The position numbers and the translations under genes are program-made. Shown here piece after piece: positions 34,275-42,676 of a stretch of 64,000 bases of DNA. Origin of the DNA: Sphingomonas sp. TREG-RG-20F-R18-01 (lineage in GTDB: Bacteria; Pseudomonadota; Alphaproteobacteria; Sphingomonadales; Sphingomonadaceae); the NCBI RefSeq assembly GCF_022662475.1, contig NZ_JAKNQQ010000005.1, positions 124,001 to 188,000 of the forward strand. Direction: 5' to 3'. The notes beneath the pieces are model-generated. The model was given only the letters and a program-made list of their open reading frames with translations, searched no databases and was not told the DNA's origin. Positions within the stretch are counted from its first letter, which is position 1; every line of letters starts with the position of its first letter.

Positions 34275-35894
34275 TTGGAGCAGTTCCGCAATCTGATCGC
34301 CCAATTGGGGCCCAAGCGCCTGATCATCATGGGGCTCGTCGCCGCGGCGTTGCTCGCCGTGCTCGGCCTGGTCGCGCTGCGCGGCGAGGATCGCACCATG
34401 GCGTTCCTCTTTACCGATCTCGACCCGACCGCGGCCGCGGCGATCGGCGAGAAGCTGCGCGCGCAGAACATTCCGTTCCAGCTTTCGGCCGATGGCAGCG
34501 CGGTCATGGCGCCGCAGGACAAGGTCGCCGCCCTGCGCATGACGCTGGCGGGCGACCGGCTCGGCGGCAAGATCGGCTATGACGTGCTCGACGCCGAACA
34601 GCCGTTCGGCGTGTCGGCCGCGCGCGCAAAGCTCGACGAGACGCGCGCCATCGAAGGCGAACTCGCCCGTTCGATCCAGAGCATCGAGGCAGTGACGCAT
34701 GCCCGCGTCCATCTGGTGATGCCCGAGCGCCAGATGTTCGCCGCCGAAGCGCGCCGGGCCTCCGCCGCCGTCACGGTCAAGACGCGCGGACGGTTACCCG
34801 CCGAGACGATCCAGGCGATCCGCTACCTCGTGGCCTCTGCCGTGCCCGACCTGTCGCCCGAGGCGGTGTCGATCGTCGATCAGACCGGAGCCCTGTTGGC
34901 GCGGGCGGGCCAGGCGGATGCCGCCGGTGCCGCGGACGCCGACGCGCGCCAGACCCAGGTCGAAGCCAAGCTGCGCGACCAGATCGAGGCATTGCTCGAG
35001 CCGATCGTCGGCCAGGGCAAGGTGCGCGCCGAAGTGTCCGCGCAGATCGACCGCGACCAGACGCGCGAGGATTCGACCGTCTTCGATCCCGACAAGCAGG
35101 TCATCGCGCACCAGACGACCGTCGACAATGACGACCAGAACCGCGAGCTCCAGGGTACCGGTGCAGCGAGCGTCGCGACGCAATTGCCCGAAGCGCAAGG
35201 TCAGCCAGCGGCGAACGGCGGCAACGATACGCGCCAGACCGCGCGCAAGGAGGCGTCCGAGGACACCACCTATGCCAATAGCGCGACGCACAGCGTCGTC
35301 GTCCGCGCCCCCGGCAAGGTCAACCGACTGACCGTCGCCGTGATGGTGGACGGCGGCACGAAGGGACTGCCGGCGGCACAAATCCAGCGCTTGACCCGCC
35401 TGGTCGAAAACACGGTCGGTCTGGACGCGCAACGCGGCGACAGCGTCGTGGTCGAAAGCATGGCCTTTGCCGCCGACCAGGCGGCCGCGGACGCCAAATC
35501 GGCATGGTGGGCGGTCCTGACCTCCGATCAGCTGGTCGGGCTGGTCAAGCTGCTGGTGATTGCCGGGGTCGGATTGATCGCGCTGCGCATGATCCGGGCC
35601 CGACGGGAGCCGCTGCCAGCGCCGGAGGTCGAGGATTCCCAGGCCGCGCTCGCCGATCAGCAGGCCGAGATGCTCGCGATCGCGGAACAGGCAGCGGGCG
35701 GCGACCCCGACGCGCTGCGCCGGCTCGAGGCGTTGCAGGCGGCGCAGAGCGACCAGCCGTTGCTCGACCATGAAATCACCGTCGCGCAGGTCGACGGCCG
35801 GGTGAAGGCCTCGGTCCTCAAGAAGATCGGGGACAGCGTGGCGTCGAGCCCGCCCGAGGCAGCGGCGGTGTTGCGCCAGTGGATGAACGCGTGA
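34275..35894 (+). CDS. fliF: Flagellar MS-ring protein FliF
   Basis: FliF forms the MS-ring in the inner membrane. The 539-residue protein has an N-terminal membrane helix (about 14-36), the ring-building motifs (LTDLDPTAAAAIGEKL as FTDLDP..., GYDVLD, EGELARSIQSIEAV, VHLVMPER), a long periplasmic loop and a second membrane helix (about 415-437), then a short FliG-binding tail (ASSPPEAAAVLRQW). The start is TTG at 34275. A CTATAAT box lies upstream. Confidence 0.95.
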   Translation: MEQFRNLIAQLGPKRLIIMGLVAAALLAVLGLVALRGEDRTMAFLFTDLDPTAAAAIGEKLRAQNIPFQLSADGSAVMAPQDKVAALRMTLAGDRLGGKIGYDVLDAEQPFGVSAARAKLDETRAIEGELARSIQSIEAVTHARVHLVMPERQMFAAEARRASAAVTVKTRGRLPAETIQAIRYLVASAVPDLSPEAVSIVDQTGALLARAGQADAAGAADADARQTQVEAKLRDQIEALLEPIVGQGKVRAEVSAQIDRDQTREDSTVFDPDKQVIAHQTTVDNDDQNRELQGTGAASVATQLPEAQGQPAANGGNDTRQTARKEASEDTTYANSATHSVVVRAPGKVNRLTVAVMVDGGTKGLPAAQIQRLTRLVENTVGLDAQRGDSVVVESMAFAADQAAADAKSAWWAVLTSDQLVGLVKLLVIAGVGLIALRMIRARREPLPAPEVEDSQAALADQQAEMLAIAEQAAGGDPDALRRLEALQAAQSDQPLLDHEITVAQVDGRVKASVLKKIGDSVASSPPEAAAVLRQWMNA

Positions 35895-36283
35895 TGGAGC
35901 AGACCATGACTGACACCCCTTTCCCCGCAGCAGGCGTGGACGCGCACGATCTGCCGATGCTGGCGGATACCCCCGAAGACGCGGCGAGCCCCGTCTATCA
36001 GCCGTTCGACGACCTTCCCCCCGCGCGGGCACAGGCCACCCCAACCGGGCTGGAAGCGGTCCATGAGGTGCCGGTCAAGGTGCAGGCCGTCCTCGGCCGG
36101 GCGCAGATGCCGGTCGGTGACCTGCTCGGCCTGTGCACCGGGATGGTGTTCGAGCTCGACCGGCGCGTCGGCGAGCCGGTCGACGTGTTCGTCAACGACC
36201 GTCTCGTCGCGCGCGGCGAAGTCGTGCTGGTCGATCATTCGCTCGGCGTGACGCTGACCGAAATCGTCCGGGCGGGGCGCTGA
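35894..36283 (+). CDS. fliN: Flagellar motor switch protein FliN
   Basis: FliN is part of the C-ring with FliM. The 129-residue protein has a variable N-terminus and the conserved SpoA-type domain (about 55-125): VHEVPVKVQAVLGRAQMPVG, LCTGMVFELDR, VDVFVNDRLVARGEVVLVD, GVTLTEIV. The ATG at 35894 overlaps the fliF stop; the ATG at 35906 with GGAG upstream is an alternative. It is followed by the flbD-like gene. Confidence 0.93.
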   Translation: MEQTMTDTPFPAAGVDAHDLPMLADTPEDAASPVYQPFDDLPPARAQATPTGLEAVHEVPVKVQAVLGRAQMPVGDLLGLCTGMVFELDRRVGEPVDVFVNDRLVARGEVVLVDHSLGVTLTEIVRAGR

Positions 36284-36287
36284 GCCG

Positions 36288-37589
36288 GTGGCGGGATCGA
36301 TCGTCCGGATGCTGCTCGTCGGTCCGCCCGACGGCGCGTTTCATGTCGCCGCGGGCATGGCACGCGATGCGGGCGCAGAAGTCGCGACGGCGGGGACCGT
36401 CGGCGCGGCGCTCGCCTGTTTGCGCGAACAGGGTGCCGCGCTGGTCATGATCGACGTGGCGGCGGATGTTTGCGGGTTTCTCGCGGACCTCGCCGCGGAG
36501 CGCTTCGCCGTCCCGGTGATTGCGTGCGGGATCGATGCGTCGGCAGCCCGCGCCGTTGCCGCGATCCGGGCTGGCGCGCGCGATTACGTCCCGCTGCCGC
36601 CCGATCGCGACCTGATTGCCGCTGCGATCCGCGAGATCGCTGCGTTGCCGGCCGGACCGCTGATCGGCGAGCATCCTGCCTTCACGCGCGCGCCCGAGTT
36701 CGCCCGCGCGATGGGCGCGAGTCACGCGCCGATCCTGCTGACCGGGGAGCGCGGCACCGGCAAGGAACGGGTTGCGCAGGCGATCCATCAAGGCGGGCGC
36801 GGCGCGGGCAGCTTCGTCACGATCGAATGCGCGGGCGTAGCGCCCGATATCCTCGAATACGAACTGTTCGGCCATGACGGCACTGCCTTCCCCGAAGCGC
36901 GCGCGCAGCGGCGCGGCGCGATGACCACCGCCCGCGGCGGAATGGTTTTCCTGCGCGATATCGAGGTGCTGCCCGCTCCGTTGCAGACACGCCTGCTGAC
37001 CGTGCTCGACGACCCGGGCGCGCCCCGCCTGATCGCCAGCGCGCGCCGTGCCCTCGATCCGCTGGTCGATGCCGGGCGGTTCCGCTCGGATCTGCTCGCG
37101 CGTTTCGCGCTGGCGACGATCGTGTTGCCCCCGCTGCGTGCGCGGGGCACCGATATCGTGCATCTTGCGCGCAATTTCGCGACGAGCTTCGCCGCCACCG
37201 AAGGTCGTGTTGCGCCACGCCTGACCGACGAAACCTGCCGCCTGCTTGCGGGCTACGATTGGCCGGGCAACGTCGCCGAACTGCAGGAGGTGATGCACCG
37301 CGCCGTGCTGCTCAGCGCAGGTCCCGATATCGCGCCGAACATGCTGGTGCTGGCGGACGGAGCGTGCATCGCCGCGACCTGCAGCCTTTCGACCGGGCCA
37401 GCCGAGATGGATGCGCTGGTCGGTCGCACGGTCGAGGATGTCGAGCGCGACCTGATCCTCCTGACGCTCGAGCGGTGTCGCGGCAATCGCACCTCGGCGT
37501 CGCAGATCCTCGGGATCTCGGTACGGACGATGCGCAACAAGTTGAAGGCGTTCGTCGAGGCGGGGATCGCCGTGACCCCGGCGCTATAG
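36288..37589 (+). CDS. flbD: FlbD-like AAA+ flagellar regulator with degenerate sigma-54 contact loop
   Basis: A 433-residue protein with the FlbD layout: a receiver-like domain without the phospho-aspartate pattern (about 5-115), an AAA+ domain and a Fis-type HTH (TSASQILGISVRTMRNKL). It keeps Walker A (GERGTGKE) and the FRSDLLARF arginine region. However the sigma-54-contacting GAFTGA loop reads TAFPEA, and Walker B, normally FLDEI, reads FLRDI, so ATP hydrolysis and sigma-54 remodelling are doubtful. Position between fliN and flhA matches Caulobacter flbD. The start is GTG at 36288 or ATG at 36309, the latter aligning with FlbD. Confidence 0.85.
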   Translation: MAGSIVRMLLVGPPDGAFHVAAGMARDAGAEVATAGTVGAALACLREQGAALVMIDVAADVCGFLADLAAERFAVPVIACGIDASAARAVAAIRAGARDYVPLPPDRDLIAAAIREIAALPAGPLIGEHPAFTRAPEFARAMGASHAPILLTGERGTGKERVAQAIHQGGRGAGSFVTIECAGVAPDILEYELFGHDGTAFPEARAQRRGAMTTARGGMVFLRDIEVLPAPLQTRLLTVLDDPGAPRLIASARRALDPLVDAGRFRSDLLARFALATIVLPPLRARGTDIVHLARNFATSFAATEGRVAPRLTDETCRLLAGYDWPGNVAELQEVMHRAVLLSAGPDIAPNMLVLADGACIAATCSLSTGPAEMDALVGRTVEDVERDLILLTLERCRGNRTSASQILGISVRTMRNKLKAFVEAGIAVTPAL

Positions 37590-37592
37590 GCG

Positions 37593-39674
37593 ATGCCCTT
37601 GCTCAACCGCCTGCTCGGCCAGATCGGGGCCAATCGCGACATGGCACTCGCGATCGGCGTGGTCGCGATCATCGCGATGCTCATCCTGCCGATGCCCGCG
37701 TGGATGCTCGACCTGGGCCTGGCCCTGTCGATCACACTGTCGGTGATGATCCTGATGACCGCCTTGTTCATCGAGAAACCGCTCCAGCTGTCCGCCTTCC
37801 CGACGATCCTGCTGATCGCGACGATGCTGCGGCTGGGGCTCAATCTCGCCTCGACCCGGCTGATCCTCGCGCACGGGCATGAGGGCGCGCAAGCCGCGGG
37901 TGGCGTGATCGGCGCGTTCGGTGAATTCCTGATCGGCGGGGAGACCGTGATCGGGCTGACGATCTTCGCGATCCTCGTCGTCATCAACTTCGTCGTCATC
38001 ACCAAGGGTGCCGGGCGGATCGCCGAAGTCGCCGCGCGGTTCAGCCTGGATGCGATGCCCGGCAAGCAGATGGCGATCGACGCCGACCTGTCGGCGGGCA
38101 TGATCACCGAGCAACAGGCGCGCGAACGCCGTGCCGAGGTCGAGGCCGAGAGCGGCTTCTATGGCGCGATGGACGGTGCGTCGAAGTTCGTGAAGGGCGA
38201 TGCGATGGCCGCGTTGCTGATCACTGCGATCAACGTGCTGGTCGGGCTGGTGATGGGGGTCGCGATCCACGGCGTGCCCTTCAGCGAGGCGTTCCACACT
38301 TATACGCTGCTGACGATAGGCGATGGGCTGGTCAGCCAGATCCCGGCGCTGATCGTGTCGATGGCGGCGGGGTTGCTCGTCTCGAAAGGGGGAGTGGCGG
38401 GAAAGACCGGCGCCGCCCTGGGCGAGCAGCTCGGGCGTTATCCCAAGGCATTCGGGATGGTTTCGGCGCTGATGGGCGCGCTGGCGCTGCTGCCCGGCCT
38501 GCCGTTCCTGCCGTTTGCGCTGTTCGCCGCGGCCTCGGGGTACGCCGCCTGGGCCCTGTCGCGCAGCGCCGCCACCAAGGCCGCCCGCGCCGCTGCCGCG
38601 CATGCCGCGGCCGAAGCCGACGCCGCCGCGAGCGCGGAGGAGCCGATCTCGCGCACCCTGGCGATCGACGCGGTTCGGATCGAGATCGGCTATGGCCTGC
38701 TCCCGATCATCAACGATGCGACGCGCGAACCACGGCTGGACGACCAGGTCCGGGCGCTGCGGCGGCAGATGGCGACCGAATTCGGCTTCGTCCTCCCGGC
38801 GGTCCGGATCATCGACAATCTCGCGCTCAAGCCCGACGAATATCTCGTCACCATCAAGGAAACCGAGGCGGCGCGCGGTGAAATCCGGCTCGACCGCTTG
38901 CTGGTCATCAACCCGGGCGGGGGGCAGGTCGGGATTCCCGGCGAAGCGACGCGCGAACCGGTCTTCAATCTCCCCGCCCTGTGGATCGACCGCGACCTGC
39001 GCGAGGAGGCGGGGTTCCGCGGGCTGACCGTGGTGGATGCGGGGACGATCATCACCACGCATCTGACCGAACTGGTCAAGGGCAGCATCGCCGACCTGCT
39101 GAGCTATACCGAAGTGCAGAAGCTGCTCGGCGAAATCCATCCGGATTCGGCCAAGCTGGTCGCCGAGATCGTCCCCGCGCGAATCTCCGTATCAGGCGTC
39201 CAGCGGATCCTGCAGAACCTGCTGTCGGAAGGCGTGTCGATCCGCGACATCCCGACCATCCTCGAAGGCATTGCCGAGGCCGCGCCGATCACCGCCAACC
39301 TGACGCAGATGACCGAACACGTCCGCGCCCGGCTCGCCCGGCAAATCTCCGCGCAACAGGCGCTGGACGGTGCGATCCCGATCGTCACCCTGTCGGCCGA
39401 TTGGGACACCGCCTTTGCCGAAAGCATCGTCGGCCAGGGGGACGACCGCCAGCTGGCGATGGCGCCTTCGGCGCTGCAGGGGTTCATCGCGGCGGTGCGC
39501 GAGACGTTCGACCGGCTGGCGGGCGAAGGCGAGATCCCCTGCCTGCTGACCAATCCGTCGATCCGCCCGTTCGTCCGATCGGTGATCGAGCGCGTGCGAC
39601 CGGCAACCGTCGTCCTCTCCCAGAACGAGATTCACGCACGCGCAAGGGTCAGGGCGCTCGGGAGTATCGGTTAG
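37593..39674 (+). CDS. flhA: Flagellar export gate protein FlhA
   Basis: FlhA forms the nonameric docking ring of the export gate. The 693-residue protein has some eight N-terminal membrane helices (to about residue 330), the FHIPEP-type conserved loop (GRIAEVAARFSLDAMPGKQM), an Ala/Glu linker and the C-terminal cytoplasmic domain (VINPGG, IPARISVSGVQRILQNLL, SVIERVRPATVVLSQNEI). It starts three bases after the flbD-like stop. Its stop overlaps the stop of the convergent GH92 gene. Confidence 0.97.
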   Translation: MPLLNRLLGQIGANRDMALAIGVVAIIAMLILPMPAWMLDLGLALSITLSVMILMTALFIEKPLQLSAFPTILLIATMLRLGLNLASTRLILAHGHEGAQAAGGVIGAFGEFLIGGETVIGLTIFAILVVINFVVITKGAGRIAEVAARFSLDAMPGKQMAIDADLSAGMITEQQARERRAEVEAESGFYGAMDGASKFVKGDAMAALLITAINVLVGLVMGVAIHGVPFSEAFHTYTLLTIGDGLVSQIPALIVSMAAGLLVSKGGVAGKTGAALGEQLGRYPKAFGMVSALMGALALLPGLPFLPFALFAAASGYAAWALSRSAATKAARAAAAHAAAEADAAASAEEPISRTLAIDAVRIEIGYGLLPIINDATREPRLDDQVRALRRQMATEFGFVLPAVRIIDNLALKPDEYLVTIKETEAARGEIRLDRLLVINPGGGQVGIPGEATREPVFNLPALWIDRDLREEAGFRGLTVVDAGTIITTHLTELVKGSIADLLSYTEVQKLLGEIHPDSAKLVAEIVPARISVSGVQRILQNLLSEGVSIRDIPTILEGIAEAAPITANLTQMTEHVRARLARQISAQQALDGAIPIVTLSADWDTAFAESIVGQGDDRQLAMAPSALQGFIAAVRETFDRLAGEGEIPCLLTNPSIRPFVRSVIERVRPATVVLSQNEIHARARVRALGSIG

Positions 39675-41992
39675 CGCGGCGTGCTCGTCGAGAACGGTCG
39701 GTCCGCCGCGCCGGTGGCCCAGGCCTTGTCGGGCGTGGCCTGCATCCGGAAATGCAGCGTGCCGCCCGCCACGATCTGGTCGTGGCGCAAATACGCCTTG
39801 GTCACCGCTACGCCGTTCAGCGTGACGCCACCGACGTACGGATGCGCCGCATCCAGCCCTTCGGTGCTGATCGTCAACCGCTGGCCATTGGGAAGCGCGA
39901 GCACCGCGCGATCGACGAACGGGCGGCCGATGACATATTCGAGGCTCCCCGGCGTCACCGGGTAGAAGCCCAGCGCGGTAAAGACGAGCCACGCCGACAT
40001 CTGCCCGAGGTCGTCATTCCCCGCGAGGCCGTCGGGCGTGGGATGATACTGGCTTTCCACGATCTGCTTCAGCCGCGCCTGCGTCCGCCACGGCGCGCCG
40101 GCATAGCTGTAGAGATAGGCGACGTGATGGCTCGGCTCGTTGCCATGGATGTACTGGCCGATCAGCCCGGCGATATCCTCGGCATGGCTATAGTCGAGCT
40201 TGGAATTGTCGTAATCGAACATTGCGTCGAGCTTGGCGACGGTCGCCTGGTCGCCCCCCAGCGCGACCGTCAGCGCTGCCTGGTCCTGCGGCACGAACCA
40301 GCTGTATTGCCACGCATTGCCCTCGGTATAGTCCGACCCGTAATTGATCGCGGTCGGGTCGAAGGGCACGCGGAACGCGCCGTCGCTCTTGCGCGCGCGG
40401 ACGAAGCCGGTCCTGGGGTCGAAGCTGTTGCGCCAATTGGTGGCGCGCTTGCCGAACGTTACGGCGACGTCCGACCGCCCCATCGCCGCCGCCATGCGCG
40501 CGACGGTCCAGTCGTCATACGCATATTCGACCGTTTTGGAGGCGGCCTCTGGCTCGCGATCGATCGGGACGTAGCCGAGCTTCATGTAATCGCCGAGCCC
40601 GCCGTACGGCGCATAGGTCGCGCTCGCGACCATCGCGTCGAGCGCGGCCTTGGGGTCGAACCCGCGGATCCCCTTGAGATAGGCGTCGGCGATCACCGGG
40701 GCGGCGTGATAACCGATCATCGTCCAGGTCTCGCGCCCCTGGAACTGCCAGACAGGCAGGATGCCGTACGGGCTGTCCTCGCGGCTCGCGATCAGCGAGC
40801 GGACGATCTCGCTCGTCGTCGCGGGCGGCTGGACCAGCGTCAGCAGCGGATGCTCGGCGCGGAACGTATCCCACAGCGAGAAGGTCGAGCGGAAGGTGTA
40901 GCCTTTCGCGAGATGCACCTGATTGTCGGGCCCGCGATAGCGCCCGTCGACATCCCCTGCGACCGACGGCGCCAGCAGGCTGTGGTACAGCGCGGTCGCG
41001 ACGTTGCGGCGCATCGGCGCGGGTGCTTCCAGTGTCAGCACGTCGAGCGCCTTGTGCCACGCCGCGACCGTCTTCGCGCGGATCGCGTCGAAACCACCCG
41101 TCTCGCTGGCGAGATTGGCGATCGCGCCCGCTTCATCGACCGAGGAGATGGCCACGCGCACCTCCAGCGGGCGCGCGAGCCGGCCGAAATCCAGCCTGGC
41201 GACCAGCGCGCGGCCGAGCCGCTCGGCCACCGCGTCGCTGTCGCGGCCGGGGCCCTGGAAGCCCTTGTACGGCACGTTCTGCTCGGTACTGACGAAGCCG
41301 TGGCCGGTCAGCGGCGCCGAGAAGCGCATCGCGAAGAACAGCTGCCGGTCGGGCGCCCAGCCGCGGGTCTGCCGCGCACCGACGAGCGTTCCGTCGGGCA
41401 GCAGGCGGAGCGACGACCACAGGATCTTGCCCGGATAATTGTACAGCGACGAACGCAGGTCGATCACCAGATGCGCCGCCCTGCCCGCCGGGAAAGCGTA
41501 GCGGTGCACCCCGACGCGAGTCCCCGCGGTCATTTCCGCGCGGACGCCGGGATCGGTCAGCGTTACCGCATAATAGCCGGGGGACGCCACTTCGCTGCGA
41601 TGGTCGAAGCGCGAACGATAGCCCGACCCCGGTTTCGCCGCATCGCCCGGTTCGAGCGGGACCGTGTCGCCGGCGACCGGCATGACGAGGAAATCGCCAA
41701 GGTCGGAATGTCCCGCGCCCGAAAAGTGCGTGTGCGAGAAGCCTTCGATCGTCGGGTCCGAATAGCGATAGCCCGCCGCCCATTTGTACGCATCGCGGAT
41801 GACGTGACCGGTGTCGGTATCCGGGCTGAGCTGCACCATCCCGAACGGCGCGACCGCGCCGGGGAAGGTATGTCCCTCGCCGCCCGTGCCGATCATCGGG
41901 TCGACCGAGTCATAGGTCGATTGCGCGGCGAGCGGCGTGAGCGCGATCGCGGAGGAAACGGTGAGCGCGGCGAGGGTGCGGAGCAGGGTCAT
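39671..41992 (-). CDS. GH92 family glycoside hydrolase (alpha-mannosidase type), exported
   Basis: A 773-residue exported enzyme with a signal peptide ending near residue 24 (ALTPLAAQ). GH92 hallmarks are present: TFPGAVAPFGMVQLSPDT near the start, EGNAWQYSWFVPQD with the proposed acid glutamate, and GNDDLGQMSAWLVFTALGF with the catalytic aspartates. Known GH92 enzymes are calcium-dependent exo-acting alpha-mannosidases. It is not related to motility; the stops of this gene and flhA overlap tail to tail. Confidence 0.94.
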   Translation of the reverse strand: MTLLRTLAALTVSSAIALTPLAAQSTYDSVDPMIGTGGEGHTFPGAVAPFGMVQLSPDTDTGHVIRDAYKWAAGYRYSDPTIEGFSHTHFSGAGHSDLGDFLVMPVAGDTVPLEPGDAAKPGSGYRSRFDHRSEVASPGYYAVTLTDPGVRAEMTAGTRVGVHRYAFPAGRAAHLVIDLRSSLYNYPGKILWSSLRLLPDGTLVGARQTRGWAPDRQLFFAMRFSAPLTGHGFVSTEQNVPYKGFQGPGRDSDAVAERLGRALVARLDFGRLARPLEVRVAISSVDEAGAIANLASETGGFDAIRAKTVAAWHKALDVLTLEAPAPMRRNVATALYHSLLAPSVAGDVDGRYRGPDNQVHLAKGYTFRSTFSLWDTFRAEHPLLTLVQPPATTSEIVRSLIASREDSPYGILPVWQFQGRETWTMIGYHAAPVIADAYLKGIRGFDPKAALDAMVASATYAPYGGLGDYMKLGYVPIDREPEAASKTVEYAYDDWTVARMAAAMGRSDVAVTFGKRATNWRNSFDPRTGFVRARKSDGAFRVPFDPTAINYGSDYTEGNAWQYSWFVPQDQAALTVALGGDQATVAKLDAMFDYDNSKLDYSHAEDIAGLIGQYIHGNEPSHHVAYLYSYAGAPWRTQARLKQIVESQYHPTPDGLAGNDDLGQMSAWLVFTALGFYPVTPGSLEYVIGRPFVDRAVLALPNGQRLTISTEGLDAAHPYVGGVTLNGVAVTKAYLRHDQIVAGGTLHFRMQATPDKAWATGAADRPFSTSTPR

Positions 41993-42076
41993 TGCGCAAG
42001 TAGAGCAGCCACCTGCAGCAATGGAAAGGGCGATCAGGTGTTGCGTTGTGCATACCGCGTCGCCAAGGCTCCGGGC

Positions 42077-42661
42077 ATGGCAGAAGATCTAGACGCCTGG
42101 TTGCTCGCCAACAGGCTCGGAATCCCCGACACGATCGCGTATCTGCGCGAAACCTACCCCGCGCCGACGTGGCGGGAGCATCATAATTTCGGGGAGCTTG
42201 CCGACTTCTGGCTGCGGGTCCACGCAAGTCTGCGCGAACAGGGCGGGCAGTTGCAGAAGATCACCGAGGCGTTTCGCGAGGGCACCCTCGACGCGACCAC
42301 GTTCCAGCGGACGTTCGTCCCGCGCTTCAACCATTTCCTGCGGCATCTCGAAGGGCATCACCAGATCGAGGACTCGGCCTATTTCCCCAAGTTCCGGGCG
42401 CTCGATCCGCGAATGCAGACCGGTTTCGACTTGCTGGAGAACGACCATCAGCTGATCCACGGGGCGCTGCTCTCCGCGCTCGAGCATGCCCGGCTGGTCG
42501 TCGCGGCGCTACCCCGCGGCGCGGATTCGGTGCGGAGCGCGAGCGACGACTATGCCGACTCCACCAACCGGCTGATGGCGTTGCTCGCGCGGCATCTGGC
42601 GGATGAAGAGGATCTGGTGATCCCGGCGATGCTCGAACATGGCGAACGCAGCGTCGGCTGA
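42077..42661 (+). CDS. Hemerythrin-type HHE-domain protein
   Basis: A 194-residue cytosolic protein. The helical bundle contains the di-iron ligand pattern of hemerythrin HHE domains: HHNFGEL, LRHLEGHHQIEDSAYFP, LLENDHQLIHG and LARHLADEEDLVIPAML. Such proteins bind oxygen, nitric oxide or act in iron-sulphur repair. Its partner is unknown; it is divergent from the GH92 gene and convergent with dctD. A longer frame upstream, running through flhA antisense-like sequence, is not real. Confidence 0.88.
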   Translation: MAEDLDAWLLANRLGIPDTIAYLRETYPAPTWREHHNFGELADFWLRVHASLREQGGQLQKITEAFREGTLDATTFQRTFVPRFNHFLRHLEGHHQIEDSAYFPKFRALDPRMQTGFDLLENDHQLIHGALLSALEHARLVVAALPRGADSVRSASDDYADSTNRLMALLARHLADEEDLVIPAMLEHGERSVG

Positions 42662-42676
42662 CGCACGCCCGTCCCG

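Noticed and set aside
38981..42661. Very long open frame on the plus strand running through flhA and antisense to GH92
   Set aside because: It is an Arg-rich shadow of flhA and GH92; only its last 194 codons (HHE protein from 42077) show real protein character.
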